From CAIUGU01 sp965279735 (lineage in GTDB: Bacteria > Pseudomonadota > Gammaproteobacteria > Steroidobacterales > Steroidobacteraceae), in assembly GCA_965279735.1 (NCBI GenBank), contig OZ257260.1, positions 1,178,001-1,242,000 on the forward strand: a stretch of DNA of 64,000 nucleotides. The letters are read 5' to 3'. The notes beneath the pieces are model-generated. The model saw only the letters and a program-made list of their open reading frames with translations. It ran no database searches and had not been told where the DNA came from. The position numbers and the translations under genes are program-made. The number at the start of each line of letters is the position of its first letter. The stretch's first letter is position 1. Below, piece by piece: positions 50,767 through 59,185 of the stretch.

Positions 50767-50945
50767 CTTTTCCCCCTGAAACTGACTGCTTGAATCGACG
50801 CTGGTCGATGGACCTGAAAAAGGACGGCAAAAACTACTAGGGAACCTGGTCAATTCCAAGTGATTTCACATCGTCTTGACAATTTCACTGCAGTGCAAAA
50901 TGAACGGCGTGATTTGTGCCGCACGAATCACGAGCCGAGAGCCTC

Positions 50946-53261
50946 TCAGTAGAGCGCCCTGTTCGTCCGTGTGGCTACCTGCCGGAGGAGAACTTCAATC
51001 TCTGCCGGCGGAATGGGTCGGCTGATGAGGAAGCCTTGCATCTCGTCACAGCGCAGTTCCCGGAGGATCCGGACATGCTCCTCGTCGTCTACACCCTCTG
51101 CGATCACCTTCAGATTGAGCGTGTGCGCCAGCGAGACGATCATTTTCACGATGTTGCGGCAGTATTCGTTATTCGCCATCTCGATCACGAACGAACGATC
51201 GATTTTCAGCGCGTTGATCGGGAGCTTTGCGATGTAGCCGAGGGAGGAGTAACCCGTACCGAAGTCATCGATGGAGATCTCGACCCCGAGCCCGCGCACG
51301 ACCTGCAGCTTCTTGATGGCTTCCTGGATATCCTCGATCAGGACGCTCTCGGTGACTTCCAGATCGAGAGCGACATCCAGCTCCCCGAAATTGTCCACAG
51401 CGTTCACGATCATATCGATGAAATTCTTCTGCCGGAGCTGCTTCGAGGAGACATTGACGGCAATTCGAGGTGGCTGCAGTCCGGCCGCTGACCAGGCCCG
51501 ATAATCAGCAACGGCCCTGCCGAGGGCCCACTTTCCCACGTCCAGGATCAGGCCCGTTTCCTCCATCAGCGGAATGAACTTCGCGGGAGGTACAAGCCCC
51601 AGTTCCGGATCCTGCCAGCGGATGAGTGCTTCAAAGCCCGTCAGCCTGCCCGTGGCAACCGCGACTTTGGGCTGATAGAAGAGCACGAAATGATCCGCTT
51701 CGAGAGCCCGTCTCAGTTTGGTTTCAAGCGCAAGTGTTTCCGCTACCCGGGAATTCATCTCGGGTGCATAGAAGACGTAACGCTCGCCTTCCGCCTTGGC
51801 TTTCGCCAGCGCTGCCTCGGCGTTGCGGAACAGGGTTTCGGCATTCAACCCGTCGTGGGGATGCACTGCAACGCCCACCGAGAAAGCCAGGTTGATCTCC
51901 TGGTCGGCGACAGTGATGGGCCTGTCGATGGCATCTTTCATCAAATGCTCGATCCGGAGTGCCACTTCCGAAAGATCCGTGATGCCCGGCAGGAAGGTAG
52001 CAAAACAGTTGCCTGAGATTCGCGCGATGTTTTCGGGGTTCCTGAACAGCTGCAGCAGTCTGGCGGAGAGTTTCGTCAGGATCTCGTCTGCCGCCGGCCG
52101 ACCCAGCATGTCGTTGATGTGCCGGAATCGTTTGATGTCGCCCAGAGCGAGTACCAGGTGACCGGGGCTGTTCCGTGCTGAAACCAGTGCATGTGACAGA
52201 TGCTCCAGGAACAGCGTCCGATTGGGTAGGCCCGTCAAAGGGTCGTAGTAAGCGAGGTAGGTAGCCGCCTCTTCCTTGGCGATGTATTGCAGGGCGAAGG
52301 AGATGTCGCCTGCCAGCTGGGTGAGGAGACGGATCTCGTCTTCGTTGAAAAACCCCACTTCCCGCGCGAACAGCGAAAAGCTCGCGACCACTTTGCTGTC
52401 AACGACCAAAGGCAGGACGATCAGCGATCGATAGCCCCGGCGGAGGGCCTCCTCCCGTCGGCTGCCTCCCGCATGGGAGTTGGCGCCGATATCGTTGTAG
52501 ACGACCGGCAGGTGCTCGATAAACAGACGGGCCATGGTCCCTGGTGCAATGTCGGTGCCGTTGCCGACCAGACTGAGGCGTGAATCAACGGGTTCCATGT
52601 CGATTCCCGACCACGCGGCCGGGGTCACCTCCATGGTTTCGGTGTTGTAAGTGCCTATCCACGCGATGCCGAACTGGCCGTGTTCCGTGGCGATCCGGCA
52701 GGCCTCTTCGAAGAGTTCCTGGCGGTTGCGGAAGCGGAGAAGAAGTGAGCTGATGCTGCTGAGGACGTCAAAGACACGATTCAGGCGTTCCAGCTCGATG
52801 TTTCTTTCCTCGAGTTTGCGGACCAGCGCAGCGTTGTACTGTTTGAGGACGTATGCATCCTCTTTCTCGGGCTCACGCGAGACGCGCCTGCTGCGATTGT
52901 CACTTACAGCTTCGCGCAGCGCGCCAAGAACTTCTTCGATCGGCGAAGGCTTGACGATGTAGGCATCGGCGCCCACCGTTTCGGCGAGCTTGCGATCCTG
53001 TGGCGAGTTGTAGGTGCTCGTGTAAAGGACGAAAGGCAGCGCCACATGCTCAGGCGTCCTGCGTAACTCCATGCAGAAGCGGAAGCCATCCATTTCCGGC
53101 ATGAGAATGTCGGAAACAATGCCGTCTATTGTTTCCCATTTCAGAAGCGCAATCGCCTCTACCCCGTTAGCGGCTTCCGTTACCCCGTGTCCTTTGGCTT
53201 CGAGCTGCGCTCGCAACAGCTTTCGATTGACCGCGAGATCATCAACGATCAGGAGTTTCAC
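50946..53261 (-). CDS. REC-GAF-GGDEF(degenerate)-EAL signalling protein
   Basis: A 771-residue cytoplasmic c-di-GMP-type protein. The GTG at 53261 aligns with the Met of the related receiver at 55912; ATG 53297 is an alternative. The receiver (about 1-120) has Asp51 in SDILMPEMDG. A GAF-like domain lies about 170-330. The GGDEF domain (about 335-500) has SGNCF in place of GGDEF, so cyclase activity is unlikely. The EAL domain keeps FEALIRW, DDFGTGYSSL and ALKIDRSFV, so it is probably an active phosphodiesterase. No gene overlaps it. Confidence 0.93.
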   Translation of the reverse strand: MKLLIVDDLAVNRKLLRAQLEAKGHGVTEAANGVEAIALLKWETIDGIVSDILMPEMDGFRFCMELRRTPEHVALPFVLYTSTYNSPQDRKLAETVGADAYIVKPSPIEEVLGALREAVSDNRSRRVSREPEKEDAYVLKQYNAALVRKLEERNIELERLNRVFDVLSSISSLLLRFRNRQELFEEACRIATEHGQFGIAWIGTYNTETMEVTPAAWSGIDMEPVDSRLSLVGNGTDIAPGTMARLFIEHLPVVYNDIGANSHAGGSRREEALRRGYRSLIVLPLVVDSKVVASFSLFAREVGFFNEDEIRLLTQLAGDISFALQYIAKEEAATYLAYYDPLTGLPNRTLFLEHLSHALVSARNSPGHLVLALGDIKRFRHINDMLGRPAADEILTKLSARLLQLFRNPENIARISGNCFATFLPGITDLSEVALRIEHLMKDAIDRPITVADQEINLAFSVGVAVHPHDGLNAETLFRNAEAALAKAKAEGERYVFYAPEMNSRVAETLALETKLRRALEADHFVLFYQPKVAVATGRLTGFEALIRWQDPELGLVPPAKFIPLMEETGLILDVGKWALGRAVADYRAWSAAGLQPPRIAVNVSSKQLRQKNFIDMIVNAVDNFGELDVALDLEVTESVLIEDIQEAIKKLQVVRGLGVEISIDDFGTGYSSLGYIAKLPINALKIDRSFVIEMANNEYCRNIVKMIVSLAHTLNLKVIAEGVDDEEHVRILRELRCDEMQGFLISRPIPPAEIEVLLRQVATRTNRALY

Positions 53262-53684
53262 CTGCTCACTCTCGCCCTGCCGGGCGCGCAGTCGCATTGA
53301 CGAAGCAGGAAAATGAGCGAAATCAAACAGCGCGCGAGGCGCCGGTGCGAAGTCTTGGCTGGCACGTCATCCGGGACGAGCACGATTCCCCCTGCGTTGT
53401 GGTCTTATCGAAGGGTCCATTGGATATAGCCCTTTTGTCGATCCAATACAAACTTTCATGGACGACGGACTGCAAGCACTCAAATGAATTCGTGACGATG
53501 GATGGTGATGCAACGGAGCACTACACCCACTCATTGCAGTGCATCACAAAACCGAAAGTCGACAGAGTGGATGCCGGGTGCAGTGAGATAGCTACCCGCA
53601 CTCAGGAAGCCTAAGATTCACAAAGAAAGGACCGGGCCAATCACGGCAAAGAGATCCGGCAATCGGTCCGTCGGGGAGATTCTC
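53262..53684. other. Divergent intergenic region between EAL gene and kinase operon
   Basis: This 423-base stretch separates the EAL gene (minus) from the PAS-kinase operon (plus). One open frame (53297-53614) starts with TTG, lacks a ribosome site and has no recognisable motif. A seven-base inverted repeat (53419-53425 with 53441-53447) could be an operator. No clear promoter was found. Confidence 0.4.
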
Positions 53685-55529
53685 ATGGATGAATTCCACG
53701 GTTTTCCGGTGGACGAAATTCCGGACTCGGTGATCGTTATTTCGCCTACGGGCGAAGTGCGCGAGTGGAACAGGGCGGCTGAGGATCTCTTCAGGTACTC
53801 GAGGTTGGAAGCGCTCGGCCGGCGACTGACGGACCTTATAGTTCCCGCCGACAAGGTCGGAGAAGACGAGCGGATCTGTGCCGATGCGCTGTCGCAGGGA
53901 CCTGTCGTCTTCGAGGCAGTATGTCGGCGGAAGGATGGATCCCTGCTGCACATCAGTGGCACGCGAAAGGCAGTTCTGGATTCGGCTGGACACCTGAAGT
54001 ATTTCGTATCGACCAACAAGGACATCACGCACCTGAAACTGGCTCGTGACGCTCGAGTTGTCGAAGCAAAGTTCAGGGATCTCCTCGAATCGACACCCGA
54101 TGCCCTCATGGTGTCCAACGTCACAGGACGAATCGTCCTTGTGAACGAGCAGGCAGGGGAGATGTTTGGATATTCGCGCGCGGAACTTGTGGGGCAGCCT
54201 GTCGAAGTCCTGCTTCCCGAGCGTTATCGCACCGTGCATCTCGGGCATCGTGGATCCTACTTCGAGCGTCCGCGCACACGGACCATGGGGGCCGGTCTTG
54301 AGCTCTATGGACTGCGCAGGGATGGGTCGGAGTTTCCCGTCGAGATCAGCCTGAGCCCCATCGCCACCGAGGAAGGGGTGATGGTGATGACCGCGGTTCG
54401 CGACCTGACTTCGCGCAAGCGCGCCGACCAGAAGTTCCGCGATCTCCTGGAAGCTGCCCCGGACGCCATGGTGATCGTGAATCGGTCGGGTGAAATGGTC
54501 CTGGTGAACTCGCAGGCGCTGCAGCTGTTCGGTTGGAAGCGGGATGAACTGCTCGGCAAGCAGATTGAAATGCTCGTGCCGGAGAGATTCCGCGGCAAAC
54601 ATGGCGGACACCGTGATGGCTTCTTTTCACAGCCCCGTACCCGCGCGATGGGGGCAGGGCTCGAGCTGTACGGATTGCGCCGGGACGGTTCCGAATTTCC
54701 GGTGGAGATCAGCCTCAGCCCGATCGAAACTGAAGCAGGAACCCTGGTATCGAGCGCGATCCGCGATGTGACCGACCGGAAGCGTTACGAGGAGACGCTG
54801 CAGGATGCGAATCGCATGAAGAGCGTGTTCCTCGCCAGCATGTCGCACGAGCTGCGGACTCCGCTGAATGGCATCATCGGATTCTCCGAACTTCTTCATG
54901 ACGAGAAGGTCGGGGCACTCAACGCGAAGCAGAAGGAATATCTGGGCGATGTCCTGACCAGCAGTCGGCACCTGCTGCAGCTCATCAACGATGTGCTGGA
55001 TCTTTCAAAGGTCGAAGCAGGTCATATGGAACTGCATCCGGAAGACTTCGACCTTTCGGAGGTGGTAACGGAGGTCCGTACGGCCCTGGCGCCGACGGCC
55101 GGAAAGAAGACAATCATCGTGACGCAACAGGTTCTTCACGAGACCGTCCAGCTCAGACTCGATCGACAAAAGCTGAAGCAGGTCCTCTACAACCTGCTAT
55201 CGAACGCGATCAAGTTCACGGATGATGGCGGTCGCGTCAGCATTACGGTGGACGTGATAGACACGGAATGGGTCGACCTTACTGTTGCCGACAATGGAAT
55301 CGGTATCAGAAAAGAGGACATGGGCAGGCTGTTCCAGGAATTCCAGCAACTTGATTCGGGGGCCTCGCGTCGTTACGAGGGCACTGGACTGGGACTAGCG
55401 CTTACGCGGAGGATTGTGGAATTTCAGGGCGGCAGTATCGCGGTTGACAGCACGCCCGGTGCCGGCAGCCGCTTTACCGTAAGACTGCCCCGGGCGATCC
55501 CCGCCCCAACGGAAGGCGGTCCGCGGTGA
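53685..55529 (+). CDS. Triple-PAS sensor histidine kinase
   Basis: A 614-residue soluble kinase with no membrane helix. Three PAS domains (about 10-118, 129-245, 250-366) precede HisKA with His388 in SMSHELRTPLNG and an intact ATPase (NLLSNAIKF, DNGIGI, GTGLGLAL). The second and third PAS domains share an identical GAGLELYGLRRDGSEFPVEI segment and look like a recent duplication. The stop overlaps the GTG of the single-receiver gene by four bases. Confidence 0.93.
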   Translation: MDEFHGFPVDEIPDSVIVISPTGEVREWNRAAEDLFRYSRLEALGRRLTDLIVPADKVGEDERICADALSQGPVVFEAVCRRKDGSLLHISGTRKAVLDSAGHLKYFVSTNKDITHLKLARDARVVEAKFRDLLESTPDALMVSNVTGRIVLVNEQAGEMFGYSRAELVGQPVEVLLPERYRTVHLGHRGSYFERPRTRTMGAGLELYGLRRDGSEFPVEISLSPIATEEGVMVMTAVRDLTSRKRADQKFRDLLEAAPDAMVIVNRSGEMVLVNSQALQLFGWKRDELLGKQIEMLVPERFRGKHGGHRDGFFSQPRTRAMGAGLELYGLRRDGSEFPVEISLSPIETEAGTLVSSAIRDVTDRKRYEETLQDANRMKSVFLASMSHELRTPLNGIIGFSELLHDEKVGALNAKQKEYLGDVLTSSRHLLQLINDVLDLSKVEAGHMELHPEDFDLSEVVTEVRTALAPTAGKKTIIVTQQVLHETVQLRLDRQKLKQVLYNLLSNAIKFTDDGGRVSITVDVIDTEWVDLTVADNGIGIRKEDMGRLFQEFQQLDSGASRRYEGTGLGLALTRRIVEFQGGSIAVDSTPGAGSRFTVRLPRAIPAPTEGGPR

Positions 55530-55915
55530 GTACATGCATCCTCATCGTCGACGATAACCCGGTGAACATGAAGCTTGCCGTGAATCTGCTGGAATTCGAA
55601 GGGTGTAGCGTCCTGCAGGCGATGGATGCGGCGCACGCACTCGAGATTCTCGAATCAGCGATTCCCGATCTCATCCTCATGGATCTTGCAATGCCGGGTA
55701 TGGACGGCTTGACGCTTACCCGTCACCTCAAGTCCCTCGATCGATTCAGGGAGGTGCCCATCGTGGCGCTCACTGCTTCAGCAATGAAGGGCGACAGTAC
55801 GCGGGCGTTCGAAGCAGGATGCGACGGTTACATCACCAAACCAGTGGATACCCGGAAGTTCGGGAGTACAGTGCTCGGTTTCCTCTTGCCCGACAGCAAG
55901 TCGGACAGGACATGA
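55526..55915 (+). CDS. Single-domain response regulator
   Basis: A 129-residue stand-alone receiver of the DivK/CheY type. The acidic pair is in VDDNP (Asp9, Asp10), the phospho-acceptor is Asp53 in LMDLAMPGMDG, and Lys105 is in GYITKPVD. There is no output domain. It starts with GTG overlapping the triple-PAS kinase stop and ends overlapping the next kinase start, so it probably relays phosphate between the two kinases or to another partner. Confidence 0.93.
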   Translation: MSTCILIVDDNPVNMKLAVNLLEFEGCSVLQAMDAAHALEILESAIPDLILMDLAMPGMDGLTLTRHLKSLDRFREVPIVALTASAMKGDSTRAFEAGCDGYITKPVDTRKFGSTVLGFLLPDSKSDRT

Positions 55916-57150
55916 AATTTCTCGTCGTCGACGATCTGGCTTTGAACCGGAAGCTGCTGCGTGCACAGCTGGAAGGCGAAGGCCACGAAGTGGTGGAGGC
56001 TGGCCATGGTGTCGCGGCACTCAAGGCTCTAGAACAGGAAAACGTCGACGGAATCATTTCAGACATCCTGATGCCGGAGATGGACGGCTACCGCCTCTGT
56101 CTCGAGATCCGACGCAGTGCGCGATGGTCTGGGTTGCCTTTCATCCTCTATACAAGTACGTACAATTCGCCCTCGGACAGGGAGCTCGCAAGCACTGTTG
56201 GCGCAGACGCATACCTGACAAAACCTTCGCCTGTCGCGACAATTCTCGAGGCATTGCAAGAGGCGGGACGCCGCCCCCGGTCGGCAGCCGATGCTGTTTG
56301 TTCTCCTACTGATGCGGTAGTGCTGCGACAGTACAACGAAGCGCTCGTCAACAAGCTCGAGCACAAGAACGCCGAGCTTGGCCTGGCAATCGAGCATCTC
56401 AATGAAATGAATGAAAACCTGGAGCGGCGGGTAGCACTGCGCACCCAGGAACTCGAGGCTGCCAACAGGGAGCTGGAGGCCTTCTCATATTCGGTGGCGC
56501 ATGATCTCCGTTCGCCTCTTTCGGCAATCATGGGGTTTGTCAGGCTTTTCCAGCACTCGCTGGCCCGAGATCTTCCGGAATCCGGCAGGCGCTATCTTGA
56601 CGTCATCGATACCAACGCCAAGAGGATGGCGACGCTGATCGACGACCTGCTCAGTCTGGCGCAGATGGATCGTCACGAGCTGTCACGGCAAACGCTCGAT
56701 TTGCGCTCGATCCTGGACGAATGCATCAGGGGACTGCATGAGGAACATCCGGACAGGCAGGTCGAAGTCAAAATCGGTGCTCTCCCGACCTGTATGGGAG
56801 ATCCGGTACTGCTCCGCCAGGTTTTGCATAACCTGGTCGGCAATGCATTCAAGTACACGGGCAAAAAAGCGGTTGGCAGGATCGAGATCGGCGCGGAGGC
56901 CCGCGAGGAGGGGAACGTCATCTTCATCCGCGACAACGGGGCGGGCTTCGACATGCTCTACGCGGATCGACTGTTTGGTGCGTTTCAGCGACTTCACGGC
57001 AAAAAAGATTTCGAAGGGACCGGGCTTGGCCTGGCCATTGTCGACCGCATCATCAAGCGGCACGGCGGGCGTGTATGGGCGGTGGGTGAAGTGGACAAGG
57101 GAGCGACGTTCTATTTCACACTCGCCCCATCTTTGTCCAAGGCCATGTAA
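55912..57150 (+). CDS. REC-histidine kinase (receiver first)
   Basis: A 412-residue soluble kinase. Receiver (1-120) with Asp51 in SDILMPEMDG and Lys104, a coiled-coil linker (about 140-190), HisKA with His197 in YSVAHDLRSPL, and an ATPase with NLVGNAFKY, DNGAGF and GTGLGLAI. The HisKA type is that of phytochrome-like kinases. Its receiver and first linker closely resemble those of the EAL protein 2.7 kb away. The ATG at 55912 overlaps the receiver gene stop; the longer frame is rejected. Confidence 0.93.
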   Translation: MKFLVVDDLALNRKLLRAQLEGEGHEVVEAGHGVAALKALEQENVDGIISDILMPEMDGYRLCLEIRRSARWSGLPFILYTSTYNSPSDRELASTVGADAYLTKPSPVATILEALQEAGRRPRSAADAVCSPTDAVVLRQYNEALVNKLEHKNAELGLAIEHLNEMNENLERRVALRTQELEAANRELEAFSYSVAHDLRSPLSAIMGFVRLFQHSLARDLPESGRRYLDVIDTNAKRMATLIDDLLSLAQMDRHELSRQTLDLRSILDECIRGLHEEHPDRQVEVKIGALPTCMGDPVLLRQVLHNLVGNAFKYTGKKAVGRIEIGAEAREEGNVIFIRDNGAGFDMLYADRLFGAFQRLHGKKDFEGTGLGLAIVDRIIKRHGGRVWAVGEVDKGATFYFTLAPSLSKAM

Positions 57151-57165
57151 GCCTGCCTGCCGATC

Positions 57166-57801
57166 TCAATATCGGGCTTCGATACTGAACCCCATGAAAT
57201 TGACGCCGCCTTTGGTTTCGCTGAAAACGCCGAATATGCTGGAGCGATGCCAGACGATGAACCCGACGGAGATTTCCTTGATGCCATGTCGCAGCAACGG
57301 CTTGAAGGTCTCGAACTGGGTCAAGGGCACATCGGTGGTCCACTCGAGATAGTTCATGAGCTTCGCCGACTCGGCATCCTTTTTCGCGAAGTCCCGCACT
57401 TCACTCATGGGAATGCGCGAGACGTAACTCAGGCCTTCGCCGAGGCCCAGCACAACGTGCATGTCGGTGAATGGCAGCTCCCATCTGTAGCTCGCCTTGA
57501 CGAAGGCTGTCCCGCCAACGCCGTCATCCTGGTACCCGCGCTCTTTAAAGTATTGGGCGCCGAGGTGCCCAGTCACGGCAAACGGCAGGCCGAACAGGGT
57601 CTCGCTGATGGGAGCGCCCCACGTTGCGCCCACGAGATAATTCGATTCCGGCGAACCTTCGAAGTCACCGATGACAACGGTCGCGAGATCGGTCTCCGAG
57701 GACTTGGCCCAGTAGAAGCGCAGGGAATGGAGATCATCTGCACTGGCGGCCTGACTGGCGAATGCGAACGCGAGCGCGAACAGGGCAGAAACATATCGCA
57801 T
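57166..57801 (-). CDS. Predicted outer-membrane beta-barrel protein
   Basis: A 211-residue exported protein. The ATG at 57801 starts MRYVSALFALAFAFASQAASA, a clear Sec signal with AxA cleavage near residue 21. The mature part has alternating hydrophobic/polar strands rich in Gly and aromatic residues and ends in SIEARY, like small outer-membrane barrels. I cannot name a family; a PagL-like lipid A enzyme or an acyl-transport barrel are possibilities. It is convergent with the REC-kinase gene, 15 bases apart. Confidence 0.7.
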   Translation of the reverse strand: MRYVSALFALAFAFASQAASADDLHSLRFYWAKSSETDLATVVIGDFEGSPESNYLVGATWGAPISETLFGLPFAVTGHLGAQYFKERGYQDDGVGGTAFVKASYRWELPFTDMHVVLGLGEGLSYVSRIPMSEVRDFAKKDAESAKLMNYLEWTTDVPLTQFETFKPLLRHGIKEISVGFIVWHRSSIFGVFSETKGGVNFMGFSIEARY

Positions 57802-57902
57802 TGATTGACGCGCTCGCTGAGGTCGGGGCGGCAAGTGTATAGGTCCTCCGAGAGGGGAGGTGAACGTTTATTGGCTTGGGATTTGGCCTGGGCCACGCTT
57901 CA

Positions 57903-58118
57903 TCAGCGTTGCCCGCGATTGTCGACGTCGAAAGCATCCTCGGTTTGCGTGCGTCCACTTTCAATGTCTTCTCCCGGCCGCGATTGCTGCGCCGGCGCGG
58001 CTGCGCTCTGCTGGCGCGCAGAACTGTCCGGCACGCCGACCTGGCGGTTCATCTGATCGTCCTGACCCACCTGCGCCTGTCTCGTCCTGCGAATCTGTTT
58101 CTGGTTCTGTCGGTTCAT
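57903..58118 (-). CDS. Small disordered hydrophilic protein
   Basis: A 71-residue protein rich in Gln, Arg, Asp and Ala, with no hydrophobic core (MNRQNQKQIRRTRQAQVGQ at the start). The coding claim rests on a strong ribosome site, AGGAGGAA, just before the ATG at 58118. It resembles small stress-type disordered proteins in composition only. It lies 101 bases upstream of the barrel gene on the same strand and is divergent from the HTH-REC gene. Confidence 0.65.
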   Translation of the reverse strand: MNRQNQKQIRRTRQAQVGQDDQMNRQVGVPDSSARQQSAAAPAQQSRPGEDIESGRTQTEDAFDVDNRGQR

Positions 58119-58305
58119 GTTTCCTCCTGGAAAGAGCATTCCATAACGCGATTGCGACTGAAATCGCCGGCTTTCCTGCGTTGCTGTCAGTCAATGCCTA
58201 CAGCACGACACGCCTATGCAGACTGACCGGGCTGGCTTTATCCCACTATCGTGATGCAACAGGGTCGATTGCTATCGACGGAAACGACAGTTCCAGGAGG
58301 GAATC

Positions 58306-58890
58306 ATGTCGAAAGAGAAACGTTCATCCGAAATCATCAATGCCACATGGAAGCTGGTGATTGAGCAGGGCTACTCGCGGGCTGCGGCTGCGCGCAAGCT
58401 CGGCCTGGCGGAAAGCCGCGTGGATCGCATCCTTCAAGCACTCCACGCGCGGAGACGGAAACTTGCGGCTCCACGCAGGCGGTCTGCGCATATGCCGTGC
58501 GCCGTGGTGCTGGAAGATGATCCCGCGGCAGCAGAATTGATTGAGGTGATGTTCGGCATGAACGGCATCCACGCAGATGTCGTACGGGCGACATCAAGGG
58601 AGGATTTTGTCCGGGCGCTCGACAGTCACCATGTCGATGTCGTGATTTCCGATAGCTCGGTGGTCGGGATCAAGCCACTCAGGGCGCTGCATCTCGCGAA
58701 ACAGCGTCATCCCGCTTCCGCATTTTTCATCCTGTCGGGACGGGTTACGCCGGCCCAGGCCGCGATTGCACGCAACGCCGGCGTGAACGCTTCGATCGAC
58801 AAGAAGGCAATCGAAAAGCTGGTGCCGCTGGTAAAGCAGGCAATCGAGCTGCGGGTGCGGAAGCCTTCAGGGCAAGCGGAGGATCGATGA
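58306..58890 (+). CDS. HTH-receiver protein with N-terminal DNA-binding-like domain
   Basis: A 194-residue protein with a helix-turn-helix-like start (about 8-45: VIEQGYSRAAAARKLGLAES) followed by a basic linker and a receiver (64-185). The receiver has acidic residues 70-72, Asp116 in VVISDSSVV, Ser144 and Lys166. Most response regulators place the receiver first, so this order is unusual. AGGAGGGAATC precedes the ATG at 58306. It is the only putative DNA-binding output in the surrounding signalling island. Confidence 0.8.
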   Translation: MSKEKRSSEIINATWKLVIEQGYSRAAAARKLGLAESRVDRILQALHARRRKLAAPRRRSAHMPCAVVLEDDPAAAELIEVMFGMNGIHADVVRATSREDFVRALDSHHVDVVISDSSVVGIKPLRALHLAKQRHPASAFFILSGRVTPAQAAIARNAGVNASIDKKAIEKLVPLVKQAIELRVRKPSGQAEDR

Positions 58891-58990
58891 GCGTTGGGGG
58901 AAAGTCCTAGGCCGTTTGCAGTAGTCGGCCACAAGCTATCGTCGTTGCGATTGCCCAGACTGTCTGCAGTCCAACCAGGATGGAGTGGCG

Positions 58991-59182
58991 ATGACAGGGA
59001 AAGCAAAAGCGGGTGTGGCAGGCATGCTGGCGCTGGTCGCCGGTGGTATCGCGATGTGGATGGGAGCGCACGGCATTGCGGCGGGTCTCATCGTCGCAGG
59101 TCTGGCGGATCTCGCATTCGACGGATTGAAGCTCGCCGCCAGAACGGCCCGCCGGCAATGGAAGGGCAGGCAATCGGTCTGA
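58991..59182 (+). CDS. Small membrane protein with two helices
   Basis: A 63-residue protein: two hydrophobic helices (about 7-24 and 27-45, Gly/Ala-rich) and a basic C-terminal tail. The site GGATGGAG is 5-7 bases before the ATG at 58991; GTG 58985 is an alternative. No family is recognised. Its stop is three bases from the convergent hybrid-kinase stop, and it follows the HTH-REC gene by 100 bases. Confidence 0.55.
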   Translation: MTGKAKAGVAGMLALVAGGIAMWMGAHGIAAGLIVAGLADLAFDGLKLAARTARRQWKGRQSV

Positions 59183-59185
59183 AGC

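Noticed and set aside
53297..53614. 105-codon frame in the EAL/kinase gap
   Set aside because: TTG start, no ribosome site, no motif; most likely noncoding.
53592..54611. Long minus-strand frame (339 codons) opposite the triple-PAS kinase
   Set aside because: It is the antisense of strongly conserved PAS coding sequence; GC-rich codon bias keeps such frames open.
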